From Ensifer adhaerens (GTDB taxonomy: Bacteria > Pseudomonadota > Alphaproteobacteria > Rhizobiales > Rhizobiaceae): a DNA stretch of 64,000 nucleotides. The stretch spans positions 62,001 to 126,000 of the forward strand of contig NZ_PNFP01000013.1 of the NCBI RefSeq assembly GCF_002940685.1. The letters are read 5' to 3'. The notes below the pieces were generated by a model that saw only the letters and a list, made by a program, of their open reading frames with translations, was not told where the DNA came from and ran no database searches. Positions 9,533-17,676 of the stretch are shown piece by piece. Position 1 is the stretch's first letter, and the number at the start of each line of letters is the position of its first letter. The translations under genes and the position numbers were made by a program.

Positions 9533-10344
9533 CGCCGTTGAAGCACCTTGGTCAGGACCTTGCGCAGCCGCGCATCCTTTGTGCTCGAAGACAACTGTTC
9601 AAGAGTATCCGACAGGTCCTGTCCGAGCGCTCCGGCGCCATTCATGCGATCCAGGATAACCACATACCGGGTCTTGAGGGCATCGCTTTCCTTGTCATCG
9701 GCTATGATGCGCAACGCCTCATTCTGAAATGCTTGCGGATCAACGGAACGCAGGCTCGAGGCCCCCAACGACCGCAGTTGATCGGGCAGAGACTGATCCT
9801 TGATGATGTCGGTGAGCAGGTCGACCGCGGTGGGGTCGGAGGCCATGGCCCTCACCGCTTCTTCCTTTGCGCCGGGATCAGAGGTTCTGGCAAAAACCTG
9901 TTTGGCAATGCTTGCGGCATCCGCGTGATCGTCCTGGGCCAGCAATTGCACCGCTTTCGCCTCGGAGATGGCAGCCTTGGTGGGGTCCGTCAGCCCCTCG
10001 GTCAGCACTTGGCGGGCCACCGGGTCGCCTTCTGCTGAGAGATACTCAAGCGCACTTTGCCGCAGGGGGTCTTCCTCCTTCAACGCGATGCCCCTCAGAA
10101 CGTTAATGAAGGATGCTTGGAACGGGCTGAACTTCGGGCCCGTGAAAGCCGCCGCCTGCAATTCCCGTAGCGCACGGCTACGTTCTTGCAAGCCGGCGTT
10201 ACCATCTCTCAACAGTTCGATTTTTGCAGACACAGAACTGTCATCGCCCGAGGAACGCGCTTCCGGAGTGCCCAGCGTTTTTGATGCTGCGGTCGACCTT
10301 TCGATCCTCTCGCCATACTGTTTCCGATACTCATCGACATTCAT
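9529..10344 (-). CDS. HEAT-repeat protein
   Basis: 271 residues, almost entirely helical. Recurrent short helix pairs (for example LRQSALEYLSAEGDPVARQV and AKEEAVRAMASDPTAVDLL) look like HEAT/Armadillo repeats, which act as binding scaffolds. There is no catalytic motif and no signal peptide. It lies 38 bases downstream of the tyrosinase gene and overlaps the start of the SCO-like gene, so all three should be one transcript. The helical N-terminus of the SCO-like protein may be a divergent copy of the same repeat. Confidence 0.7.
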   Translation of the reverse strand: MNVDEYRKQYGERIERSTAASKTLGTPEARSSGDDSSVSAKIELLRDGNAGLQERSRALRELQAAAFTGPKFSPFQASFINVLRGIALKEEDPLRQSALEYLSAEGDPVARQVLTEGLTDPTKAAISEAKAVQLLAQDDHADAASIAKQVFARTSDPGAKEEAVRAMASDPTAVDLLTDIIKDQSLPDQLRSLGASSLRSVDPQAFQNEALRIIADDKESDALKTRYVVILDRMNGAGALGQDLSDTLEQLSSSTKDARLRKVLTKVLQRR

Positions 10345-10382
10345 CTTCGATCTCCCGGCTCACCGCCAACGCGACGTCGCTG

Positions 10383-11651
10383 TCAACTGACGGCGTCGGC
10401 GATTTCGAATGGTACATCGTCATAATCGAAGCCCTGATGCGGTCCGCCCTGCACGCCCTGAAAGTCGAGCATCGAACGAACCTTGGGGCTATTTCCAGGT
10501 GCGGTCGTCAACGGAGATGGCGCAAGCGTCCCGCCAGGCGCGGCCGGAGGGCGTGGATCACCGGTCAGGCCGTTCCACGGCCACATCGTATCATTAAGAT
10601 TGTGCCCAATCCGGAAATTGTTGCCTTGCGGAAAGGACTTGGGATCGGTATCGGCGTGTCGCTTATAGAACCATTGCCACTTCGCCCAAAGCCGATCCAC
10701 GTTGCAATGAAGCAGGAAGAACAGCGGGTCTTTCGGCGCCGTTGGCGGCCGCCGGATCCAGCCGGAAAAGCTTGTATGCGCATAGCCATGCGGGTCGAGT
10801 TCAATCCCGCTGCGACCAAGATCATTCTCGTTAAAATAGGAAAAGTTGGCAAAAACGCCGTCACCGAAGCCGACTGTCGCGTCCTCATCCTTCAGATCCG
10901 GCGGCGCTTGCGCGGTGTCGAAATCTGGCGACCTCAGGATCCCGATACCGCTATCTGTTCCCCAATCATTAAATGGATGCCCGTTGGAAAATTCGAGACG
11001 GCCAACAGAATTCGCAACCCCCAGGAACTCACGCGTAAAGACGTTTGGGGCCGGCTTGTTGAATTGCCAGTATGGCAGCGCGACTTCCGGCACGAGCGCC
11101 TGCAATTCCCGCTCCAGATCGAGCAGATAGGCACGATGCCAAGGCAGGAAGCCATAGTTGCCGTGGGATTCGTCCAAGGTTCCCCGTATGTGCATGGTGC
11201 GGAAATCGGTGAAACGACCCGCACCTCTGGCATTGAGCTTGCCGAAGGCATCCACCAGCCGATCGCGTTCGGCCACCGTGAGTGCATTGGCGCTTTTTCG
11301 TACGCGAACCATCGCCTCGACCGTGGCCAGCTCGGCACCGTTACTGACCCCTATTGCGGTGATAACCGCGTCACCGAACTTCTCGCTCGGCGATCCGAAG
11401 TCTCCGGCAACCCAGAACCGCACAGGCGAACCATCGCCTGGCATGCTCAGGCGCAAACTGGGCGTGCCGCGATGCGTTTTGAACGTCTCGAAGACGACCT
11501 GACCTTTTGATCCGGTGCTACGAAGTTCGATTTCGACAGCTTGTTGGCCACCCGGACCGTCAAGGAGGCGAGCAGTGGCTGGAACCGGGGTCCAGGACAG
11601 AAAAACACGCCCGTCGGTGCCGGTACTAAACACGTCAATCTCAACGCGCAT
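10383..11651 (-). CDS. Tyrosinase-family type-3 copper protein
   Basis: 422 residues. The tyrosinase core has CuA-site histidines in RTMHIRG, DESHGNY and GFLPWHRAYL, and CuB-site histidines in HGYAHTSF and DPLFFLLHCNVDRLW. The usual HH pair of the last motif reads LH, but the copper-ligating second histidine is kept. An N-terminal 130-residue beta-rich region precedes the core. These enzymes hydroxylate phenols and oxidise catechols with O2. ATG 11651 is preferred over a 26-residue extension because GGAGGGG lies 6 bases upstream. It heads the tyrosinase/HEAT/SCO-like operon and is divergent from the subtilase gene. No secretion signal is visible. Confidence 0.88.
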   Translation of the reverse strand: MRVEIDVFSTGTDGRVFLSWTPVPATARLLDGPGGQQAVEIELRSTGSKGQVVFETFKTHRGTPSLRLSMPGDGSPVRFWVAGDFGSPSEKFGDAVITAIGVSNGAELATVEAMVRVRKSANALTVAERDRLVDAFGKLNARGAGRFTDFRTMHIRGTLDESHGNYGFLPWHRAYLLDLERELQALVPEVALPYWQFNKPAPNVFTREFLGVANSVGRLEFSNGHPFNDWGTDSGIGILRSPDFDTAQAPPDLKDEDATVGFGDGVFANFSYFNENDLGRSGIELDPHGYAHTSFSGWIRRPPTAPKDPLFFLLHCNVDRLWAKWQWFYKRHADTDPKSFPQGNNFRIGHNLNDTMWPWNGLTGDPRPPAAPGGTLAPSPLTTAPGNSPKVRSMLDFQGVQGGPHQGFDYDDVPFEIADAVS

Positions 11652-12292
11652 CGCCCCCTCCCGAAAATGGTGGCACATCCTGCGCCACCAAAACCAAGAA
11701 ATTCTAGCATTGAACAGCCTCTCGTACAATTACAGGTCACAACACCTTGATTCACTATTGCAATCCTAGTGATACATACCGGGTAACAGATCCGCCTATA
11801 CCACCGGCAGGGATCGGTTCAGGTGGTGGGTTTGCCGACCGGGCCACCTGCGACAACGCGGATTGATTTCCGCCGAAAGGCTGCTTTCGTCCGGCGCGAC
11901 GTGCCCCGCTACCGCCGCCATTTCTTAGGCCCGAGCACCTCTGACATTCGCGGCAGGAAGGAAAGCTCGTAATCAATGGCGAGGCGCAAGGATAAGGAGT
12001 TACACTTTTGCCAAACGCCCCTGCGGGAAAGTGTAGGACGTCCTGGCACTGTCATCTTCCGCAGGCTTCCGCCCCCGACCCAAGGTTGCTGATTTTATCG
12101 ATACACGTTGCACAAGTGGGCGGGATGGCTTATTGTTGGCAACACCTGCTTTAGGCATTTATGCATAAAAATGCACTTGGCGTTGGGGTTCAAACGGTAT
12201 CGGCTTCACTCACCGGCCCCTACTCGTCGTTCAGATCAAGTATTGAACATTGAGTATTGTCTTTAAAAACCTGTCATCGGGGGGATAATACT
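11652..12292. promoter_or_regulatory. Divergent regulatory region with inverted repeat
   Basis: 641 bases between the divergent tyrosinase and subtilase genes, without a convincing gene. A perfect 8-base inverted repeat, TACACTTT (12001-12008) and AAAGTGTA (12028-12035), is separated by 19 bases. An A/T-rich patch with TTTATGCATAAA lies at 12158-12169. Either could be an operator or promoter element shared by the two divergent transcripts. Confidence 0.35.
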
Positions 12293-13645
12293 ATGGCAAA
12301 GTCAGCAAGGCGTAGCGTCAGCGGCCACGGCAACAGCACATCAGGTCTTGGCACGGTGGTGCGATTTACGCCCAAGGCAAGCAGCGACGGCGTACAGCAA
12401 CTTGAGAAAAGTGGGTTTCGCGTGGCGTCGTCGAAAGATTTCCGCAGCGCGGCTGCGGTACCAAACGACTTTGACGGAGCCGATGTTCAGTACTTTGAAC
12501 GTTTCGGCATCGCGATTGTGCGCCGAGACGGCGAGAAACTGAAGCCCATGCTGGAAAACGCGGTGCAGCGCAAAGTTGTAAGCGCAGTTCGTCCCGAGCG
12601 ATCCTACCGCGCCCTTGGTGGTCCAGCGACAAGGCAGTTAGACTGCAAGCCGGACACGAGCATCCTTACAACAGCTCAGAATTTCGACTATCTACTTGGG
12701 TATCGTGACGGCGTAAACGACCTCATCGATCGTTTGCTGGGCAGAAAGGCGGCCGGGGGCCTCATCGCTTCCACCGTCTTTGACGAGACGAGCAGCACTT
12801 GGGGTCTGCAGGTTGTCAGAGTTCTCGAAAGCGCCTTGAGTGGGGCCGGGATAAAGGTGGCGGTGCTCGACACCGGATTCGACGAAACTCATCAGGACTT
12901 TGTCGGTCGGGCAGTCAAGAAGAAACTCTTCGCAACAAATAGTTCCCAGGATGACGTACACGGTCATGGCACGCACTGCATTGGGACGGCGTGCGGTCCG
13001 CTACGACCGACCACCGGGCCACGTTATGGCATCGCCTACGACGCAGAAATCTACGCGGGAAAGGTGCTGGGTGACGATGGTTTCGGAACCGACCGATCGA
13101 TTATCGCGGGCATGGACTGGGCGTTGGACGAGGGTTGCCACATTATTTCAATGTCGCTGGGCGCTCCGACGCAAGTTGGTGACTCGCCAAGCGACGATTA
13201 CGAGCAAATCGGGCGGGTATGCCTCGACGCCGGAACTCTGGTCGTTGCCGCCGCTGGGAACGAGAGTACGCGTCCTCAACGCATAGCGCCGGTCGGCTCT
13301 CCGGCGAACGCGTCCACGATCCTGGCGGTTGGCGCCATCGACCGCTCGCTCGATCCGGCGTCATTCTCATGCGGCGGCCTGAACCCGGGCCAGGAAGTCG
13401 ACGTTGCCGCCCCCGGCGTGGACATACTTTCGTCTTTGCCAGATGATAAGTATGATCGTTGGGATGGCACCAGCATGGCGACCCCCCATGTCGCAGGCGT
13501 TGCGGCGCTAATTGCCGAGTCTGATCAGAAGCTGCGGGGATGGGCGTTATGGGCACGCTTGATTCAGATTACGAAGCCCCTCCCCCACCCGGCAAGAGAC
13601 GTCGGCAAGGGGCTGCTTCAAGCAAAAGGAAGCGGTGAAATATGA
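12293..13645 (+). CDS. Subtilisin-family (S8) serine protease
   Basis: 450 residues. The catalytic triad is Asp193 (VLDTGFDETH), His225 (GHGTHCIGT) and Ser394 (GTSMATPHVAG), with the oxyanion asparagine in VVAAAGNES. About 180 residues precede the catalytic core and may be a pro-region or recognition domain. No Sec signal peptide is evident, which is unusual for subtilases and suggests cytoplasmic action or release by lysis. ATG 12293 is used because TCGGGGGGAT lies just upstream. It overlaps the following small gene by four bases (ATGA), implying coupled synthesis. Confidence 0.9.
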   Translation: MAKSARRSVSGHGNSTSGLGTVVRFTPKASSDGVQQLEKSGFRVASSKDFRSAAAVPNDFDGADVQYFERFGIAIVRRDGEKLKPMLENAVQRKVVSAVRPERSYRALGGPATRQLDCKPDTSILTTAQNFDYLLGYRDGVNDLIDRLLGRKAAGGLIASTVFDETSSTWGLQVVRVLESALSGAGIKVAVLDTGFDETHQDFVGRAVKKKLFATNSSQDDVHGHGTHCIGTACGPLRPTTGPRYGIAYDAEIYAGKVLGDDGFGTDRSIIAGMDWALDEGCHIISMSLGAPTQVGDSPSDDYEQIGRVCLDAGTLVVAAAGNESTRPQRIAPVGSPANASTILAVGAIDRSLDPASFSCGGLNPGQEVDVAAPGVDILSSLPDDKYDRWDGTSMATPHVAGVAALIAESDQKLRGWALWARLIQITKPLPHPARDVGKGLLQAKGSGEI

Positions 13646-13869
13646 CCGATAAGATCGGAGTCACGATACGGGTCGATATGAGCGAGAGCCGCCGTTTGAG
13701 CGAGATTGTCGAGGCCCTGAAGTCGCAAGGCCTCGAAGAAGTGGAGAGCCATGAGCGCTTCATGATTGTAAACGGTAGTGTCGATCCTCATGCGGTGGGT
13801 GCGCTTCGCACTGTGAAGGGTGTCTCGTCAGTCCGCGAGGATAGCACCTACAAGACCCAGGCGAGCTGA
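13642..13869 (+). CDS. Small partner of the subtilase, possible propeptide-like inhibitor
   Basis: 75 residues. The pattern of alternating strands and helices (GVTIRVDMS, helix SEIVEALKSQGL, FMIVNGSV, helix HAVGALRTV, VSSVRED) fits a small alpha/beta fold like the I9 propeptide/inhibitor of subtilases. The closing segment VKGVSSVRED resembles the end of such domains. Its ATG overlaps the subtilase stop codon. Inference: it chaperones or inhibits the protease in trans. No family assignment is certain. Confidence 0.6.
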   Translation: MTDKIGVTIRVDMSESRRLSEIVEALKSQGLEEVESHERFMIVNGSVDPHAVGALRTVKGVSSVREDSTYKTQAS

Positions 13870-14119
13870 CCGGATCATTCGACCGACGTGTAATCTGAAT
13901 CGGACCGAGGAAGTCGAGCGTCGCGATCAGGACAATGGCCTGTTGGCAGAAGGGTTGGAGATGTGGCGACCGGCCCTCATGCGGCGCATTCAGGGAAGTG
14001 GCCCTTCCGTTGCCCTGGACTTTCCACGAAGCCGAAATCCCTTGGTTTGGAGCGTGCAGGCGCTGCCCCACGTTGAGTTTCCCCGCGGTAACCCGAAGTG
14101 CTGCCCTGAATTCCGACCC

Positions 14120-14692
14120 CTACTTGCCGCACTCGGCCAAGACGAGCGCATTCAAACATGCCTCAAAAACTCTAAGGTCATCAAAAGGCAGATCCCTCCC
14201 ATCAGGCGGCACACATATGCGTCCATTTCGAAGCGCCACGGTCCCGTCGATCATGAGGTTGTCGGTCATTTCGAAATCTTCGATCAAGGTGTTGTCCGAC
14301 CCTCGCGGCAAGCCCGAAGAATCTATGCGTCGTTCTCCGTTGTAAAACTGGACGATCCGTTCGGTATGCTTCGCCGATGCATTGCTATACGCGTAGATCG
14401 GTTTATCGCGAGCCGACATGAAGCCTATCTCAAACGCGGTACCGGTGTCCGCGGCGAGACCGCGAAAGGGTGTCAGATTGGCGATCAGCATGTCCGCGCC
14501 CCGCATCAGCAGTTCGTTGACTGCGCTTATGGCAACGCCCGTCTGCCATTTGCTTGGCGCCACGGGGTAGTCCATCACGCCGGCGTAAATAGGCAAGAAT
14601 CCGCGCTGGCGGACCAGTTCGGCTTTGCGCGCGACCAGTTGTTCGAAGTCGGGGTAGAAGACGTCGGGACCTGCAAGATAGATCGATCTCAT
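14120..14692 (-). CDS. Nucleoside 2-deoxyribosyltransferase-like protein
   Basis: 190 residues starting MRSIYLAGPDVF, the nucleotide-binding opening of this family. The active-site segment GLAADTGTAFEIGF supplies Asp82 and the nucleophile-position Glu88. Members either exchange bases between deoxynucleosides or hydrolyse the N-glycosidic bond of nucleotides, as MilB and BlsM do with CMP in nucleoside-antibiotic pathways. It is the last gene of the ten-gene operon and overlaps the upstream HAD gene by four bases, so a role in releasing or exchanging a nucleobase in a biosynthetic pathway is plausible. Substrate unknown. Confidence 0.8.
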   Translation of the reverse strand: MRSIYLAGPDVFYPDFEQLVARKAELVRQRGFLPIYAGVMDYPVAPSKWQTGVAISAVNELLMRGADMLIANLTPFRGLAADTGTAFEIGFMSARDKPIYAYSNASAKHTERIVQFYNGERRIDSSGLPRGSDNTLIEDFEMTDNLMIDGTVALRNGRICVPPDGRDLPFDDLRVFEACLNALVLAECGK

Positions 14693-15504
14693 GGCTGCCT
14701 CTGTTGCGGGGGAACGCCGGCTCCAGTCTTGCCTGGAACTGCCGAGCTTTCGATGTTGAGGTGACGGATGGTCGTTGCAATTCTCTCGGTCTGATCGTGC
14801 CCCGACCGGAGATGCCGCCTGTCGATGCGCAGCAATGACGGGTGATCGCCGACGACGACGGCGTGCCTGCTCAACTCGAGCATGGCCTCATCATTGCTGT
14901 CATTGCCGAAGGCCGCAAACAGCGGCGTATCTGCGGCGATCAAAGCACGGATGCCAAGGGCTTTGTCGACGTCCGCGCCCATGACGTCGAAAGTTCCGTC
15001 GCTGTGCCGCTCGATACGAACCCCGTCCAGGGCCTGGCACTGCGATGACGGCTCGGCGCAATTTTCGTCGGGCAACGCAAGCACCTTCAAAACGCCCGCC
15101 AGATCTCGGTCGGATCCCGGACGGAGTTTTCTGCCGAGATCGCGCGCTATTGCGAGGTGCATCCCACGGGAGTTGACGATCACGAAGTCCTCGCCATACG
15201 CGAAGTAGGCGCATCGCGCGGCCTCGAGGGTTTGCAACACCGAACGTGCGACTGGGGCGGCCATGACGCACCGGTGAACGCGCACCCCCGCCGCATAAGC
15301 GATTGCGCCGTTCGCGCCAACGATGTCGATCCGGGCAAACAATGCTGCGGGAACGACGTCGCGAATGTTAACCGGGTGGCGCGCTGAAGCGATGATGATC
15401 TGATGGTTGGATGCCAATTCTTCCAGTGCATCCAGAATTGTCGGGGCGATGCTCTGCCCGTCGAAGCAGATCGTTCCGTCAAGATCAAAGGCAAAGGCAG
15501 CCAT
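14689..15504 (-). CDS. HAD phosphatase, Cof type
   Basis: 271 residues from ATG 15504. Motif I is FDLDGT (nucleophile Asp7, acid/base Asp9) and motif IV is FGNDSNDEAML near the C-terminus, the arrangement of Cof-type sugar-phosphate phosphatases. The same class includes NtdB, which dephosphorylates kanosamine 6-phosphate. An in-frame TTG five codons earlier would overlap the PurC-like gene. It overlaps the downstream deoxyribosyltransferase-like gene. Expected role: removing a phosphate from a pathway intermediate. Confidence 0.85.
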   Translation of the reverse strand: MAAFAFDLDGTICFDGQSIAPTILDALEELASNHQIIIASARHPVNIRDVVPAALFARIDIVGANGAIAYAAGVRVHRCVMAAPVARSVLQTLEAARCAYFAYGEDFVIVNSRGMHLAIARDLGRKLRPGSDRDLAGVLKVLALPDENCAEPSSQCQALDGVRIERHSDGTFDVMGADVDKALGIRALIAADTPLFAAFGNDSNDEAMLELSRHAVVVGDHPSLLRIDRRHLRSGHDQTERIATTIRHLNIESSAVPGKTGAGVPPQQRQP

Positions 15505-15511
15505 CCCGCAC

Positions 15512-16390
15512 TCAACCAATCGATGGAGAGGAGAAGGGCGAAACCGGCGCTCGAACCGGTCGATTGAGCAAGGCCACGAAGCGATCGTAGCGATTTCGGA
15601 CCACCTCAGGCGAAGAACCGGCGCGAAAGGTGTCTTTGCTTGTGTCCTCTCCCATCAGTCCGAAGAAATCGTCTTCTTCACCGACCCATGCGGAGCGCAT
15701 GCAGTCCGGGGAAATCTCTCCAAAGACAACCCGCCCGGTGTGGTCGATCTTCAAGCAGATGTCGTCGAGACGGATGCCGCAGGTACTCAGATGGGCAAAT
15801 AGGCAGCCAAACGCGGCCATCGCCGTCTGTTCAGCTGCGGCGACGTCGATAAAATGCGCTGCCAACTGATTGGGGATGCACTCGTCGCGCAACCGTTGGC
15901 CATCTGAGTTGGTGAGTGGGTTCGTGTAGTCGAACCGTACGTAAGGCAGGTGTGGCTGATCCGGGCGGAAGTGGCCGCCGTCGAGCGTCGGATAGTCTTC
16001 GATCCGATACAGGCTGTGTTTTGGCGTTCCGACGTGTCGAGCCTTTACAATAACTTCCAGCGGCGGAACGTAATCCTTTCCGTCCTTTTTCAATCGCCGG
16101 GTAATGTAGTAGTCGTCGCCGAATGCGACAGTCGCGACGTCCACGCCCGATCGCTTCAGCATCGCGGCGAGGCGCTGAAATGACCGAAGGCGCGCAGTAT
16201 CGGTACCTTCGATAACGGCAGAGCGATTCTGCGTGTAGGAATAGAGGCTCGGGATCATCCGCACGATGACATGTGCATCGTCAACGATCCGAATCTCCTT
16301 CGACTCCCCCCGGCGCAAAACCTGCAGACTGTCCCATGAGGCGCGCACGTCGTTCCATTGTGGCGTAATGCTGGTGGCATTCTCTGTCAT
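15512..16390 (-). CDS. PurC-like (SAICAR synthetase-fold) ligase
   Basis: 292 residues with the SAICAR synthetase plan: an N-terminal nucleotide-binding part (LRRGESKEIRIVDD), the central PPLEVIVKARHVGTP, and the C-terminal LDDICLKIDHTGRVVFGEI. PurC joins aspartate to a carboxylated aminoimidazole ribotide using ATP. The sequence is clearly divergent from housekeeping PurC and sits in a non-purine operon. PurC paralogues are known in nucleoside-antibiotic clusters such as pentostatin, so ligation of an amine to a carboxylate in a natural-product pathway is the likely job. ATG has GGAGG 8 bases upstream. Confidence 0.75.
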   Translation of the reverse strand: MTENATSITPQWNDVRASWDSLQVLRRGESKEIRIVDDAHVIVRMIPSLYSYTQNRSAVIEGTDTARLRSFQRLAAMLKRSGVDVATVAFGDDYYITRRLKKDGKDYVPPLEVIVKARHVGTPKHSLYRIEDYPTLDGGHFRPDQPHLPYVRFDYTNPLTNSDGQRLRDECIPNQLAAHFIDVAAAEQTAMAAFGCLFAHLSTCGIRLDDICLKIDHTGRVVFGEISPDCMRSAWVGEEDDFFGLMGEDTSKDTFRAGSSPEVVRNRYDRFVALLNRPVRAPVSPFSSPSIG

Positions 16391-16410
16391 GCGCGGTTCC
16401 TCCGGAAGCT

Positions 16411-17676
16411 TCAGATAGACGGTCCGATTTCGTTGGGCTTTGGGCCTGTGATTGTTCGAGCGACGATGTTCGGGCTCACTCGCGATAGGCCGAGAGCGGC
16501 GACCAGCGTGGCCATTACGATGCCTGCGAGGCTCGACAAGGCGAACGCGTTAAGGCCACCCAGTTCAATGAGGTTGGCAAAGATCACCGGTCCGAGAATG
16601 CTGCCGAGACTACCGAGCTGGGCAATCAGGCCAAAGGCGAGCGCTTCCTCTCCGGGATTGGCTGCCAGGTGAGATGTCAACACGAAGATACCTCCCTGAA
16701 GAACGCCGGACACCAGGATGGCAGCGCAGCAAAGAGCCACGAACATCGAGCCGCCGCCGTATGTCGAGATCTCAGGCACCAGGAAACCGCAAAGAAGGAG
16801 CGCGAGCAGCGCAAAGCCGCAAAGCAGAACCCTGCCCGCGCTTACACCTGCCTGGACGAGAAAGCCGGCGGTCAGCGTTCCGCAAATACTGATCAGCGGC
16901 ATGGCGACGAAGAGAAACTGAGTGAGGGCCTGATGGGGCACAAAACTGGGCAGGAAAACAAGCAGGCCCAGATAGATCGAGGAGTGAAAGAAGAACAGCA
17001 AGCCGGGCAGAGACGTGCGCATCTTGCGATACGCGGCAACGATAATGCCGACCTGTTGCCGGAACATTTGGGCCAGGCCGATCTTACCCCGTGGGGCGAC
17101 TGGCGTTTGCGCCAGGGGCCGGGCGGTCAGGAGCAGTGCGATCACGATTGTCAGCACGCCGTGAGCGGCCTGCAGCGCGACGCTGCCTCCAAGGGCAAGC
17201 AGCTGCGGACCAACGACGCCTGCAACCGCAAACCCCACGCCGTAGAAGGTGCCCCACAGCCCCATGACAAACGGCAGCCGTCCAGGAGGAGCGTGGGCAC
17301 TCATCAGTGTTGGAGCGGCGACGACGATCAGAAGGTTGGTTATCCCTTCAAGCAACCGAAGCGCATAAAAGGTTTCGACCGAGGGCAGCCCAGCCTCGGC
17401 GAAGGACAGCAGCGCGGCTATATAGAGAGAGCCGAGCAGAACGCGTCGATAACCGATCGAACGCGCGATTGCGGCGCCGCTGACCCCGAAGATGAGCCCG
17501 AACAGGCCTGTTGCCCCCATGAGCGTACTCACCAGGGAAGCACTGACACCGAGTTCGCGTTGCAGCTCGCCGAAAGCTATCGACATCTTTGCAAATTGCA
17601 TTGCGGCGCAGATGCCGGCGAACCACAAAATGAGGATTGTGAACCAGGTGCCGCGGGCGAGGACGGGCTGTGTCAT
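16411..17676 (-). CDS. MFS transporter, probable product exporter
   Basis: 421 residues with about twelve hydrophobic segments and the loop motif GAAIARSIGYRR between helices 2 and 3, as in the drug:H+ antiporter group. It overlaps the upstream HAD gene by four bases. Inside this biosynthetic-looking operon the most likely role is export of the product or self-protection. Uptake of a precursor cannot be excluded. Confidence 0.8.
   Translation of the reverse strand: MTQPVLARGTWFTILILWFAGICAAMQFAKMSIAFGELQRELGVSASLVSTLMGATGLFGLIFGVSGAAIARSIGYRRVLLGSLYIAALLSFAEAGLPSVETFYALRLLEGITNLLIVVAAPTLMSAHAPPGRLPFVMGLWGTFYGVGFAVAGVVGPQLLALGGSVALQAAHGVLTIVIALLLTARPLAQTPVAPRGKIGLAQMFRQQVGIIVAAYRKMRTSLPGLLFFFHSSIYLGLLVFLPSFVPHQALTQFLFVAMPLISICGTLTAGFLVQAGVSAGRVLLCGFALLALLLCGFLVPEISTYGGGSMFVALCCAAILVSGVLQGGIFVLTSHLAANPGEEALAFGLIAQLGSLGSILGPVIFANLIELGGLNAFALSSLAGIVMATLVAALGLSRVSPNIVARTITGPKPNEIGPSI

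Noticed and set aside
10224..11510. Plus-strand frame of 428 codons opposite the tyrosinase
   Set aside because: Antisense to a gene with complete copper-site motifs; composition is typical of a shadow frame.
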